Shown piece by piece: positions 12,449-25,229 of a stretch of DNA of 64,000 bases. The notes beneath the pieces are model-generated. The model ran no database searches. It saw nothing but the letters and a program-made list of their open reading frames with translations, and was not told the DNA's origin. A program made the translations under genes and the position numbers. The stretch's first letter is position 1; every line of letters starts with the position of its first letter. The DNA is taken from positions 186,001 through 250,000 of the forward strand of contig JAQFVV010006849.1 in NCBI GenBank assembly GCA_028023455.1, written 5' to 3'. The stretch comes from Epiperipatus broadwayi. Taxonomy: Eukaryota; Onychophora; Udeonychophora; Euonychophora; Peripatidae.

Positions 12449-13879
12449 ATCTAAGTATTTGTAGAAAACTTTGTTTTGCAATAAGAAAAAATGTTGAACT
12501 ATTACAAAAAGAGAGATGACATCATCAATTGTGTGGAGGACTTCTATAAAGATTTATTATATACCAATACAGTATAAGAAAAATATCCCATACAATTTAC
12601 TATATCTTATTGTTCATAATTTTAAATGAAGAAATATGGCATACAATTAAATCTATGAAGGAAAAAATTCCAGGTTATGATGGAAGTATTTTTCAATATT
12701 TTGAAAGAGGGAATAGACAAATTGTTTAAAAAATTGTATACCAAATGTCTAAATAAAAAAGATATACCAGATAGTTGGAAGAATGCAGTAATAATATTAA
12801 CATTTAAAAAGATATTTTAAATACTGATCTATCAGTCTTTTATCAGTTCTATATAAAATTTTCAAAAAAATTATTAAATACCAAACTTTGGATTTTAACC
12901 AACCAAAAGTAAAGGCAAAATTTAATACTGGTTTTAGCACAGTGGATTATATCCAAGTATTTAAAGAAGTTACAAAAGGAACTAATGAATATGAGTTGCT
13001 ATGATGCTTTGTATTTGCTGCTTATAAAAAGGTATTCAATTGTATGATTATTTTTTTCAGTGATTAAAGCATTACATCATCATGATATAGACCTGGGATA
13101 TTGTCACATTCTCAAGAAAATTGATCAAAATTAGATTTCTTAGAGATTCTAGAAAAATTAACATCGAGAAAATTATATAAAATGGTGACTCCATATTTCC
13201 AAACATTTTTGAGATTATTTAAGTCATTTAGATTTTTCAGGTGATATAATTGTGTTTAAAAATAATGCTTCAGAGCTTCAAGAAATGTTGAAGCTGCTGT
13301 CAGATGAAAGTAAGAAATTAGAACTAAAGTAAAATGCTAAAAAGAGTAAAATAATTTTCAATGGATTTTCTTGAAAGAAAAAAATAAAGATTGATAATGT
13401 TGAATTAGAAAAGGCTAAAAATAAAAATGGTAACATTGTGGAAGAAATTATAGAATTAAACTTTAAAATATATATATATTTGTTTGAAAAAAAAAAGTTT
13501 TTAATAAATGTGTTTTATCGGTTGTTACTTATGGATCCAAGACATGTACATTTAACTGAAAAACAATATGTAAACCAATAACCACTCAATGAAATATAAA
13601 GAGATATAGATTAGGAATAACAAAAAGAATCAAAAATGAAATATATGAATGGTGTTACTGATATCATTGAAAGAATTAAAAACTGAAATGAGCTGGGCTG
13701 GAAATATTTTGAAGAGAGATAGTAGATAAATAGAAATCTTAAAATGGATTGCAATAGATTGTAAAAGACCTAGAAAGTGACCACATATAAGATGGAGATA
13801 GAATAAGGAGGTGTGACATGGAAAAAAGAATGCTTTCATCCTGCAGTTGTTTATTAAAGGTTGACTGATGATGATGATA

Positions 13880-14580
13880 GTTGTATGAATATAACAGATA
13901 GGTGCATATATTCTAGTCATTTTAATAAGCCTGTAAATAACTTCTGGGTTATCAGATTGGTAATACTGATAATATAAAAATATTCATATAACCAGTATTG
14001 AAAATATTATGAAAATTCCCAAGTCAGATTCTCGAAACATCATTTAAAAGAACTTACAAATGATGTTCACCTTTTCTTATATTAATGCTAATCTATTTTT
14101 TATTTGATAAATAGATCAAAGGTGTGAATTATTTTTAGATTCATTTAAATGATTCTTTGAAGATTTGGTTTGTAAATTATTATAGAAATATTTTCGACTT
14201 GGGTTATTTCTTTGAATGGGTCTAGATTATTAGCTGTAATTATTTGATAAGCCAAACGTTATTTGCAGGCTTGTTAAAATAATTAGAATTTCAACTTAAT
14301 TAATATTTGAAACAGTAAATTAGCTTGAAATAAAAACTAAAAATCATCTTTAATGAAAAAGTTTGTCTTTTTGAGAGTCAATGCTTGGCTTATTATTATA
14401 AAACAAATTGAAGGTCAAATAATGATATTTTTTTAGCTGATAAATTGGCATTAATCTAAGAAATGCAGGTGTAATTCGTATATTTATTTAACTGATTCTT
14501 TGGATTTCTGGCTTGTGAATGATCAAAGTAACAACTTTAGACTTCATTATTCTATTCATAGGTTTATGTACATATATATA
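13880..14580. repeat. LINE trailer and downstream spacer, unit A
   Basis: No gene seen. It is collinear with 33716-34440 in unit B and, at its left end, with 63900-64000 in unit C. Confidence 0.65.
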
Positions 14581-16490
14581 TATTGTTTAATCAAACATAC
14601 AATAAAACTTAATCTATTCCTACATAGATATATATATTAACACATTAAGTTTGCTCATGAATGCAGTTATGTTGTGTATATTTATATATATTACTTGTAT
14701 TTAATATGTAAATATACAAGTGTTGAGTGCGATATATGTATAAATATCATTTTAATCAGTCAACAATTAGACAGTGCCAGTGTTAATAACAATCTCAATC
14801 TGTTGTCAAGACAACCTCCTTTTAAACAATATAAAATTGTAATTTGTAAATAAATAAGAATTGCATATTCATAAACAATTAACTTGAAATAATTAAATGC
14901 ATAGGATTCTTGTGAAACTATATATATATATATAAATTTCTTAAAAAACTCATATGAAGAACCTAATAAACCAGATCATACCATCTCACCTCCAGAAAAA
15001 TAGGAACCAAGAAGATAAAACATTCACATAATGGTTACCGCAGGCCTTTGCTAGAATAAATGACAGTCCCAGAAATTCCTGCATCTATAGGATTAAAAAG
15101 CAGAAATAGGTAGGTAATATAAGCTAGCACAATCTTATTTTAATTTTAATAAGACTTATGACTACTTTATCTATAACTAGATATAAGCAAATTTATAATG
15201 TATGATATAATCTGTATTATAAGGATTGATTTCACCTCATTCTAAAAGTGAAAAGTTTAATTATTCAATATTTGTTTTTAATAAAATATACTGCTATGCA
15301 TATGTTATATGATAATCTTTATAATTGATTCACAATCTATGCATCTTTTTTACTCACTTGCCTGGTCATGATTATTTTCAAGTATTTATCCACATTTTGC
15401 TCTTCTGCAGAAGATTTAAGTTAGGCCTTGAATGGCAAACTGTACTTCATTCTAGGTACAGGTTGAGTTTTCTCCACATATATTTTACATACATGAGAAT
15501 TTATAATTTTTCATTTTTTCTGTAATCATATCATTACTAACTGAAGGTTTTTTTTAATATTCTTTTTGTAAGTTTTTTTTTTCAATAAGATTCAATGTTT
15601 CACTTTATTTAAATTTATTTTTTATCCGATAAATCTGAACTATTATTTCAACTTATCCATTTTAATCATTTCTTTTTAAGATTTGAAATACAGGCATTCT
15701 TATACCTGGAACTTAATTGTAAACATAGGGGATTTGAACTCACACTTTCAAGCAACCTTCAACTATTCACACTATCTCATATTACTGCATGTGAGTGGTC
15801 ATGAGTATCAGTAGTATAAAATAGTGTGAATAGTTAAGATTGCTTGAAAGTCTGCGTTCAAATCCCCTACATATTATTTCTTAAAAGATGACATTATCAT
15901 TACTAAATTTTAATTCAAATCTACAAATGTTTTAAAGTGTCAACATATACTTTTAATACTATTTTGAATCAATATAAAATCCATGTAATACCCTTAATAT
16001 CTGTATTTTTTTTCATAAGTATACAATTTATTCATTTTAAAGATGCTGATTTTTTTACAGAAACTTATCAAATCTCTAAGATCTTATTCCTCATCAGTAA
16101 TCTTTTACCAGTTTAGCATCTCTTTCTTACCTTATTCCAAATCATTATTTTTATACAATTACATTTAAATAATGTTCATTTTTGTATACTCAACTTTATC
16201 AGCATATACCCTTTATATACTTTTCCTTGCTGTTAGCATCAATATTTTATAGTATTTTATATGAGAGGTGGGAATATATTGAGAAAATAAAATGTCAGTG
16301 CATTCCAAATTGATTGTTTATCTGGAAAAGAAAGAAAATTAACAGTAATAATAAGATATAATTTAATGAATTTGGTATGAAAGATTACAGTATACCACTG
16401 CAATCTTAATTGTAATTATTATATTGCTCTCTGTTGCATATTTATGAATTTATTCTGCCTTTTCAAGTACATTATAAGTATAAATGTTTG
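14581..16490. other. Unit A-specific AT-rich block
   Basis: Unit B has only about 0.2 kb at this place (34440-34630), so most of this 1.9 kb is extra in unit A. It includes TA microsatellites and a foldback at 15726-15869. No coding region was recognised. Confidence 0.45.
15726..15869. repeat. Foldback repeat built from family 3 retrozyme termini
   Basis: Two ~48-bp arms (15726-15773 and 15822-15869) are imperfect inverse copies of each other. Each ends in GTTCAAATCCCC / GGGGATTTGAAC. The same terminal motif (TTTGAAAGTCTG...GTTCAAATCC) borders the family 3 hammerhead elements at 18.7 and 39.9-40.3 kb, so this looks like two inverted element ends without the ribozyme. The GTTCAAATCC string resembles a tRNA B box, but no full tRNA fold is present. 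Confidence 0.55.
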
Positions 16491-18665
16491 TATTATATTA
16501 AATTTATATATATATAACAGTATTCAAATAATTAGAATAATGATATTAGAATATATATTTTATTGATGATTTGAAAATATGAAATTTTACAATAAAGCAT
16601 TTTTTAGCCCAGAAATGTATTATCAATCTACCAAATAGTAATTCTCTTATATTATCACAGATCATATCCTCTTATTATTGTTCTGCTGCCCCAGAATGTA
16701 TTAGTTAAGTAATATTTACTCTTTCTTTCATATTCTGTGCATTATATAAATTACATAAAGAACTCAATAAAAATTATAATCAAGTACTAGATATTAGAAT
16801 GAATTGCACTCAATGAAAAGAAATGTCACCAATAATCAACTATTATAGCTTGACCATATAAGGTTTTTCTTTTGCCTTTGATAAAAGAAAATAACATACA
16901 TAATATTCTAAGTCCACTATTTTTAATTGCATTTCCATTAATTTTTTTTTCCTATTCCTAATTTTTTTTTTTTTTTGCAAATAATACTTTGTCCATTTAT
17001 TCATTTCAACACATCCACATTGCTAATCTTATCCTTCCATCTCATCATTTACATTTTCCCCTAAGCCAAATCTTTAGATGCTTCAATCTTTTCAAAACTG
17101 TCTCCATCCCTGCATTAGTAAATCAATATTGCTATTTTTATCAATCTAATATCAATGGATGATCCTGTTTAAAAAAATAGTCTGTATAATTTTTAAAATA
17201 TTCTTTAATAGAAAAATTCAAGAGCCTAAATAATAATAGATACCTAAATTATATTAATGTTCTATGCAGGATTCAATTCTTATCCATACTTTATTTAATA
17301 TACTTTTATCAGTAGTTTTTTAAAAACAGAATATTTATCTATGTTGATGCTTGATTTTTTTTTTTCCAAATATGGAGTTTTATTCTTAATCATTTAAAGA
17401 TGTGCAATTGTAAACTGTAACATACATCATATTTCATGCTTCTGGATAATCTTGGATTGTAGTCTAATATATTATTCTAGTAAAATAAAAGATCCATTTA
17501 AAATAATGTGTAAAAACACTATCTTTAAAAAGCAAATGATTCTATTTGAGGTTATTATGCACTCTCATAATGATTTCTTTGGCACTAGTATATTCTACTA
17601 GTCACTACTATACCACTTTTTAGAGAAAAAAAGATAATTGTCAAGAAAAATGTAACTAGAAACTCAAATCTACCTCTTATTATTTCATCAAACATCAGAA
17701 TCTAAGTTACCTCATATATAAGTTTCAGCATATTCCAACAAAATCCCTTTAAACACCTAAAAAAATTATATCATAAGAATAGGATTTTCTCTCCAAGTGT
17801 TAAGAAAGTTAAATTTGATCTTTCTAAACATTATAAAAATTTCATCATCAAATTAAAAATCAAACATGGCTGATATGCATATGTGATTCAGAAATAATAT
17901 TTAACATCTGAGTTGAAAATCACTGGTGAATGTCTTTTTTTATAACATTTAAAGGCTAAATGTCTAATATATATATACATTTAAATAAATAAAATATTCA
18001 TACAACAAAAAAAGGCAGTTTTCTATCATTGATACTTTAGGAAATGAAGACTTAGATAAGAGCAAGTGTATTATCTCATTAATATGTAAGAAGTGAATAA
18101 GATCAATTATGTTGTGTATATGAAGTTGAAAGAGAGATGTGAAAAAACATTTACTAAGAAACCATAATTTGTTTGCTTTTCATCCATACTCCACATACTA
18201 TTGAGTCTTATTATTGATATCTTAGAAGATAAACCATGGACACAGTTTCTGAAGAAGTGTTATATTACATACACACTCCACAAGTATGGAAGCAATACAC
18301 TTTACTGCATGAGATTTGTTTCTATGTCTTTCTACTATGTAGCATTTCATTAGTGTAATTTTTCACTTTTCTACTTACAGTTTGCAAAAACTTGAATAAA
18401 CAATATCATATGCTACATATTAATATTTTGTATCAGGTTATAAATAATTTTGCATAGCTTTTATCATTAGCAAAACATGGTAGTACAACATAGTTTTATG
18501 CCAATTTTAGTGAAATACATTTTTTGATTCTTTTATATTGAAAGTAAAAATATTCATTATGTAGAGACTTTTAGCATAAATATAGTGGATTTAGGTACAT
18601 ATAATTTCAAATTTTATATTATTTAAAATAATTATACAATTGTTGTAATGCAAAAGTACTTTAAT
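16491..18665. repeat. Duplicated spacer, fourth part, unit A
   Basis: No gene seen. It is collinear with 34630-37250 in unit B (for example ATCTCATTAA-ATGTAAGAAGTGAATAAGATCAAT at 18073 and 36602). Confidence 0.65.
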
Positions 18666-18683
18666 TATTATTTTTATTTTAAT

Positions 18684-19178
18684 TATAACTCAGACTTTCA
18701 AACTTCCTACAGCTATCCAATCCATCTTATACAACTGATACACATTATCACATACATGTGAAAAAGATAAATGATCTCCAATATATTTCATGCTGAACCA
18801 TCACTCATCAGTTGGTCCAGATCACCATCTTCAACACATATATACAATCACTGCTCAGTTTATATTAAGATAGCAAATCTTGAAACTTTAATGGACCAGC
18901 TTCACTCTTCTCCACTCTCCAATTCTTCAGCCATCCATATCATTGAAAATCTGAGGATGAAATGCTTAAAGCCCTTGATAATGCCAATATTACTGTCAGA
19001 CCCATGTTGACCTTAAGTCAACGTGGATTCCTCACACATGAGACATTAATATGTCCATTTCATTATACAGAAGAGGTTTGGGCAGAATACAGGCTGAATA
19101 GATGTGGGAAATTTGAAAGTCTAGTTCAAGTCCCTTATAATTACATTGTCTAGTATAGACAATATACATACATTTAAA
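18684..19178 (-). mobile_element. Hammerhead-bearing retrozyme-like element (family 3), copy A
   Basis: Non-coding insertion of ~495 bp bordered by the 18-bp direct repeat TATTATTTTTATTTTAAT (18666-18683 and 19179-19196). Unit B lacks it at ~37170. The minus strand holds a hammerhead at 18773-18823. The terminal motif (TTTGAAAGTCT...GTTC) occurs in minus orientation at the left end and in plus orientation at the right end, so the two ends are inverted relative to the copy at 39.9-40.4 kb. The short open frames here (for example 18771-19010) have no recognisable product and I regard them as chance. The TSD is low-complexity, so its exact length is uncertain. Confidence 0.65.
18773..18823 (-). 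ncRNA. Type I hammerhead ribozyme (family 3), copy A
   Basis: Minus strand: GATCTGGACCAA, CTGATGA, stem II GTGATG-GTT-CAGCAT, GAAA, TATA, TTGGAGATC. Stem I pairs GATCT/AGATC and CCAA/TTGG with a GGA bulge. Stem II is a 6-position helix with one A-G mismatch and an end G-U. Stem III is minimal. The core is fully conserved. Confidence 0.7.
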
Positions 19179-19196
19179 TATTATTTTTATTTTAAT

Positions 19197-20212
19197 AATT
19201 ATTTGTATTCCTTTTCAAATATTAGTTTGCAAAAGAAATAAGCCAAATAATAATAGGTATATTATATTAATATTTCCTTCTAATACTATACATGTGTGTG
19301 TGTGAGCATGCGAGTGTGTAAAAATTAATCAAATTTAAATAATATCTTATTCTGGTTTTTCTCTTTGTCAACGCTTTTATTAACATACATATTTGAAAAC
19401 AAATTATATCAAATATAATATTTATTTGTTTAGATAAAAAAAAAAAAATCTCTATCAAAGTTCTATGCTAATCATGAATTTGGCTGGTTGTTTGAAAGAC
19501 TGATTTTATTTTTAAAAAATGTTAAGTGACACTTCTCCACTTATTATTTTCATAAATTAATGCAAAATGCTTTTTAAATATTAAAAATATTAGAATTTTA
19601 AAATAAACATACCAAAATATACAATTTATGAAAAAATGTAAAATTAACAAGTTTAAAATATTTAAATTCTTTATTTTTTGAAAATTATATGTTATTAACT
19701 TTGTTGTATTTTCCATTGTATGTTAATTGTATGGAGCATTTATTTATTTTTTATGATCTATTAATTATTAAGTTATTGTGAAAATTGGATTTTCAACTGA
19801 ATCATAAAAAAATCAATATGGTATTGCTTGGAATGACAAAATTAATGAATAATTTAATGTTGATATACCTATAATAAATTTTTTAAAGATAAAATATATT
19901 AATAATAGATACAATAATAAAAATCATAACCTTCCTTATAAATTATCTAATCAGCATAATAAAGTAATTATTTAGGAAAAAAAAAACAATAGACCATTAC
20001 AGTCATACAATTCATTTCTTTTTTTTAATTATTATTTTCAAATTTACAAACATGACAATATTTATTAGTTTTCCATAAATTTTAGTTTTATTGATAGGTA
20101 AAACACACAAATTTTCATCTATGCACACATAAATGGATTTAAAAAGTTTTTCATAGAATTAAATTCTGAAAAAAATTATTAAATCATAATGATAAAGCAT
20201 AATTTGGAATTC
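19197..20212. repeat. Duplicated spacer before ZNF-B
   Basis: No gene seen. It is collinear with 37200-37278 plus 39362-40702 of unit B/C. At 19.29 kb it carries the uninterrupted version of the site that holds the family 1 hammerhead array in unit B. Confidence 0.6.
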
Positions 20213-21611
20213 TTAATATAATTGAATCATGATCTCAAAAGTCACACAACTATTAAAATGGCAGTTTTCATGACTTTGAAAGTCATCTTTATTTGTAGTT
20301 TTGTAATCACATAAATGACAATTAAATTCATTATTACAAATATAAGCTTTTATAGATGTGCAGATTTGCTCATGCTTCAATGATAGTGTCTGTGCTACAA
20401 TTTCTTTTGTGTGGATGTTTTCATGTGTTTTTAAATTATTTTTCCAAAAAGTTTTATATTCACAGAAAGTACAATAAAAAGATTTTTGTCCTATATGAAT
20501 TCTTTCATGTCTTCTCAAAGTTCCTTTGTGAGAAGTCTTATATTCACAGAATGTACAACTAAAAAGCTTTCCTCCTGTATGAACTTTTTCATGTGATTTT
20601 AAATTACTCTTAGAAGAAGTTTTGTATTGACCCAAAGAACAACAAAAAGATTTTTCTTCTTTTGTGTGTTTTTTTTCATGTTTTTTTAAATTGCATTTAA
20701 AAAAACTTTTGTATTCACACAAACTACAATTATAAGATTTTTTTCTTGTATGAAGTTTTTCATGTCTTTTAAAAATATTTTTATAAGAGGTCCTATACTG
20801 ACACAAGGGACAACAAAAAGATTTTTTTTCTTTTGTGTGTTTTTTTCCATGTCTTCTTAAATTACTTTTAAAAAAAAGTCCTGTATTCACACAAAGCACA
20901 ATGAAGAAGTTTTTCTTTTCCTGTATGAACTTTTTCATGTGATTTTAAATAAATTCTATAATAAGTTTTAAATTCACACAATGTGCAAGCAAAAGGTTTT
21001 TCATCTCCATGAATTATTTTATGTTTTTTTAATTGATATTTATTGTGAGACTTATCTTCATACAAATTGCAAAAAAATGGCTTTTTTCCTGTGTGGATTA
21101 ATTCATGAGTTTTTAAACCTAGTTTATCAAAAGTCTTATATTCACATAAAGTGCAAAAAAAAGGTTTTTCATTTCCATGACTTATTTCATGTCTTCTTAA
21201 ATGATATTTAAAATAAGATTTATATTCACACAAACTGCAACCAAATGGCTTTTTTCCTGTATGAATAATTTCATGTCTTTTAAAACTTTGCCTATTATGA
21301 GTTTTGTATTCACACAAACTGCAACAAAAACGCTTTTCTTCTATGTGAATCCTTTCATGTCTATTTAAATTACTTTGAGCATAAGTCTTGTACTCACATA
21401 AAGTACAACAGAAAGGATTTGCTCCTGTATGAAAATTTTCATGATTTTTTAGTGAACTTTTTCTCAAAGCCCTGTAGTCACATAAAGGGCAAGAAAAAGG
21501 TTTTTCAACTCTATGAATTTGTTCATGCCTTCTTAAACTACTTTTATTTGAAGTTTTAAATTCACATGAAATGCAACAAAAAGGTTTCTCACCTGTATGA
21601 ATTTTTTTCAT
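20213..21611 (-). CDS. C2H2 zinc-finger protein, ~15 fingers, one frameshift (ZNF-B)
   Basis: Best-preserved zinc-finger gene in the window, intronless as far as visible. ATG at 21611 is the first after an in-frame stop. Frame 1 (20868-21611) encodes fingers 1-8 and half of finger 9. Frame 2 (20213-20938) encodes the rest of finger 9 to finger 15 and a short tail ending FEIMIQLY. The break is one extra base in a run of eight A (plus strand ~20870-20877); ZNF-A and ZNF-C have seven A at the same place and stay in frame. Fingers are C-x-L-C-E-Y-K-T-x5-L-x-x-H-E-x-x-H with TG(E/K)KPF linkers. Finger 7 (CNLYEDK) and finger 12 (CSLGQYK) have lost one Cys ligand. Likely a nuclear DNA-binding protein; no effector domain is visible. 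The frameshift could be real or a homopolymer sequencing error. Confidence 0.85.
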
Positions 21612-22290
21612 TTTTGTTTAAATCACTTTTCTAATAAGTTCTGTATTTACACAAAAAAACAAGAAAAAGATTTTTCATCTCCATAAATTATTTCATGACT
21701 TTTAAACTATTTTTTGTCAGAAGTCTTCTAGACAAAAAGTTTTATATAAAAAAATTTTCCACTGTGAATTGTTTAACTTTTTTTAAAAAAATATCTTTAT
21801 TATAAGTATTATATTCACACAAAGTGCACTTAAAAGATGTTCTTATTACACAAGATATTTTGTGAGCAGGTAAACTGCTTTCTTATCACATACAGATAAC
21901 TTTTTTCATGGTAAATGTTATCACATGTTTTTCAATTATGTTTACTAGAAATCATATTCACACAAAATAAAATAACCTTTATTCTATTTTTTTTTTTCAT
22001 ATGTTTTTGAAGCTATTTTTTAAGGTCCTATATTCACATAAATTGCACTTATGTTTCACAACAACTACATAAACTATTTGATGGGTTTTCAAACTTTTAT
22101 CAAAATCTTTTATTCATACAAGCTTTTTTGTAAAAGATTTTTTCTTATATGAGTTTTTTAATGCAAATATCTTTTTTTTAAAGTCCCTGTACAGACACAT
22201 AACGAAAAGATATTTCTTATGTTATTACATTTTTCATACATTTTAAAAACACTTCTCACAACAATTACATATTCAGTTGGAGCATATTGA
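21612..22290 (-). pseudogene. Decayed upstream fingers of ZNF-B
   Basis: Finger remnants continue upstream of the ZNF-B ATG in shifted frames. For example, C-K-Y-R-T-Y-stop-K-S-D-L-N can be read immediately 5' of it, and H-x3-H / C-x2-C spacings recur to about 22.25 kb. The ancestral protein was therefore longer, with an N-terminal series of fingers now lost by stops and indels. Equivalent remnants lie at 1277-2240 and 41580-42560. Confidence 0.65.
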
Positions 22291-22319
22291 TTTACTAATA
22301 TAAATAATATTGGTATAAC

Positions 22320-25229
22320 AAAAAAAAAAAATTTTATGCTAAAAAAAAAAAATCCAATAGTTGATATTCCTTATAGAAAAATTAGAAGTTTCAGTGAAGT
22401 TTACATTTTAACTTTAAAATTCATTATGTTATAGAAATGGCATTAAATAGAAATTCATAATTAAATGGTACTCCTTGGTCATATAATTATATTGCCAGTA
22501 ACTGCAATCTGATTTTAGGTAGAGATTTTAATATACCCACATGCATTCCCAAAAGGGATAGTAATTGAATTAGAATAAAATAAAAAAACAGCAAAAATAA
22601 ACACAGCTCATTAAATTATAATCTCATACTGCCATCTTTTGCTAAATGTTTTTAAATATTAAATGTGCTATGACTGACATCATAGAAATCACTCCTAAAA
22701 CATCACAAAACTCATTAATTAAATAGTTATTTGAAAAACAATAAACCTTCCAATAATAGCATTGAGAGTAGTTAATTTATCATTTAGAGGAGACAGTAAT
22801 AATTATCAAATGCTAGAATCAATACCACCTTTGAAAATAAAGTTTGTAAAAAGATAAAATCTTTTTCCAGGCAATTGTACATCAATTTGCCTTTATATTA
22901 AAGCAATTTTCTGAGATATCTTTAGAATATGCCATCTTCATTTACAGATCAATTTACCTTTGTGTAAAACTAATTAATTATGTTTGTAAACATCAATTTG
23001 TACATATTTTATATCATTGTTATGAAAAATACCTGAAATGTCTACAGCTTTATCAAATGATATTTAATGTAGTCATTCATCATTGTGGATATAGTGCCTT
23101 ATTGCAGCAAATGTAGTTACAAAATAATATTTATCACTTTTACAAAATATTTTCCTGGTTCTGAAATAACTAGTTATTGTTTATAAATTAAACATTTTCT
23201 TCTAATAGTAATTAGAATGTCCTCTCTAGCATTAAGCTAAAAATATTGAAAATGATGGACCTTTATTCAAATATTATTTAGAATTAATTTTACAACAATA
23301 TAATCTCAGTAGTCAAAAGATGTAATCTCTGGTCTAGCAAAAAACATTTTAAAACTGGACAAATCTTCAGTATTTAATCTGGTGTTCTGAATATTCATCT
23401 ATATAAAAAAAAATATTGAATATTAAAAATAATATAACATTAAATGTATGCACAAAAAAATTATAAATATTAGTGTTATGTTTGAGTAGAAACAAATTAC
23501 ATAAAGTTGAAAATGACATATATATTAACATAATTGTGTTTAATACCCTTGTTTTTATTCACTCTCTACAATGCAGTAAATTTTATTTATTATTTGATAT
23601 TTCTTTATAAATTTTGATTGACCAGTAGTCTGTATCAGTTTCTCTTAACTTTTTAATTTTAATCAATCAATAAATAAAATGTACTGCTTTGTAAAAAGTC
23701 GAATACAGAAAAGTGTATTAAATGCTATTATATGGATATATACAATCAATGCATAATGAATAAAGAAGTGAATAAAAATTCTAACATCGCAATTATGAAT
23801 ACTGTACTAAGTATCTATTAAGAAAATCAATAAGAAAGGTTATAATAACATCTATATTAGGAAGCATTTAGATGCAATGCATTTCAATTGACATCATTCA
23901 AAATCTACCAAAGAAAATAAAATTGTGCTAAATGATCCTAAATGGAAACTCCTCCAACAAAAAAAGATTTCTGAAAACTTGAGAAAAGATATAATCCAAA
24001 ATGCTTCTCAGGACATTGACACATACTATGGATTGTCTCTCCCATCTCAGTGAGTCCTTCATTGATTTTTCAGTCACAAATAGTCAATATATTAAAAACT
24101 CACTCTCAATAAATGTTAAAATGACTATGACAAATAATGAAATAACAAACACTTTCATTCACCCAAATTATAATATTTACAATGCTTATTGCAATTAAAC
24201 AAGATATCATAAAATCTTAGAAATACTGTGAAAAAGAAAATGAGGGTAACCAACCAAAAGTTGAATTGATTAGATCACCACTGTAATAAATGTGCCATTG
24301 AAGCCATAAATAAATTATGGTAATTGAAAAAATAATATTCACATAATTATCGGGAATAGAAATTGATTTGATGACTACTAATAAAAATAATCATAATGAA
24401 CTTTATTTCAATAATACAAATATCATTTACACCTACAAACTTGTAATAAGAATTTATAATTAAAAATGCAGTGTTAAAATGATTTTTATATAAACATACA
24501 ATAGTTAAATATAACCATGATACTCAAACTGTAAAGAACATGAATATTGACTGTTGTAAAAAATATTGAATTATTTATAAAACATAATTTTATCATTTAT
24601 ATATAATATATTTTATATATACAATAAATATGCACATCAATGCTAGTTTTATTAAAAATTATGCAATTAAAACCTTAACAACTATAATTAATCCTTAAAA
24701 GTTACAACTAAAACATGTTTCTGCAAGATATTTTATAGGTTTTAATTTTATAGAATATTATAAATTGAACAATCACAGTAACTTGCTAAGGGTATCTATA
24801 TTTTGTGAAAATCAAATTACTTTGAATTTCAATCACATAATGTTTTGATGCTGATTTTGTGGGGTTTAGCCATATCTCACACAGCTGTAGTCTAAACATA
24901 AGTAATTATATTTTTCTATATTTTTTTTGTGATATATATTCTGTTTCTTACTTTTGTATATAAATATCATGATACTTATCACAAGTAATGCTTCTAATAA
25001 ATAAAATAAAATTTATTTCATCACATCAATAGATCATAATATTTTACTAAAAGCAATCAAAACATCCCAGTTAGAAGTGGCATAAATGAAAGCAACTTTA
25101 TTTGTCCATTAATTAAGGCAATCTATGTTTGTTGCTTTTTTTGTTTTTTTATACAAATATCATAATACTTATCATAAATAAGCTTATAATTAAAAATAAT
25201 CACATTTGCAATCATAAAATATTTTTCTT
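22320..25229. repeat. Spacer of unit B, paralogous to units A and C
   Basis: No gene seen. AT-rich and collinear with 2413-5385 and 42640-45404. Confidence 0.7.

Larger units (their letters stand above)
10795..13875 (+). pseudogene. RTE-like LINE, copy A (endonuclease plus reverse transcriptase remnants)
   Basis: Degenerate non-LTR retrotransposon. Its open pieces resemble an endonuclease/exonuclease/phosphatase-type nuclease (10.85-11.47 kb) followed by a reverse transcriptase and the W-x-G-H tail (12.45-13.87 kb). The order and fragments match LINE copies at 30.9-33.7 and 59.6-63.9 kb, so the element was present before the ~20-kb unit was multiplied. No frame exceeds about 100 codons. It is interrupted at 11876-12448 by a family 2 hammerhead element with a 12-bp TSD, so the LINE was already in place when that element landed. 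Confidence 0.8.

Noticed and set aside
13855-13885. CTGATGATGATGAT in the LINE trailer as a hammerhead core
   Set aside because: Simple GAT repeats with no GAAA strand or pairing stems; the same trinucleotide run is found in all LINE tails.
15840-15870. tRNA gene suggested by GTTCAAATCCCC
   Set aside because: Only the T-arm-like motif is present; no acceptor, D or anticodon arms fold.
18771-19153. Two overlapping plus-strand frames at 18.8-19.15 kb
   Set aside because: They sit in a hammerhead-bearing non-coding element and show no family features.
20356-21211. Plus-strand frames opposite ZNF-B
   Set aside because: Antisense shadows of the zinc-finger repeats.
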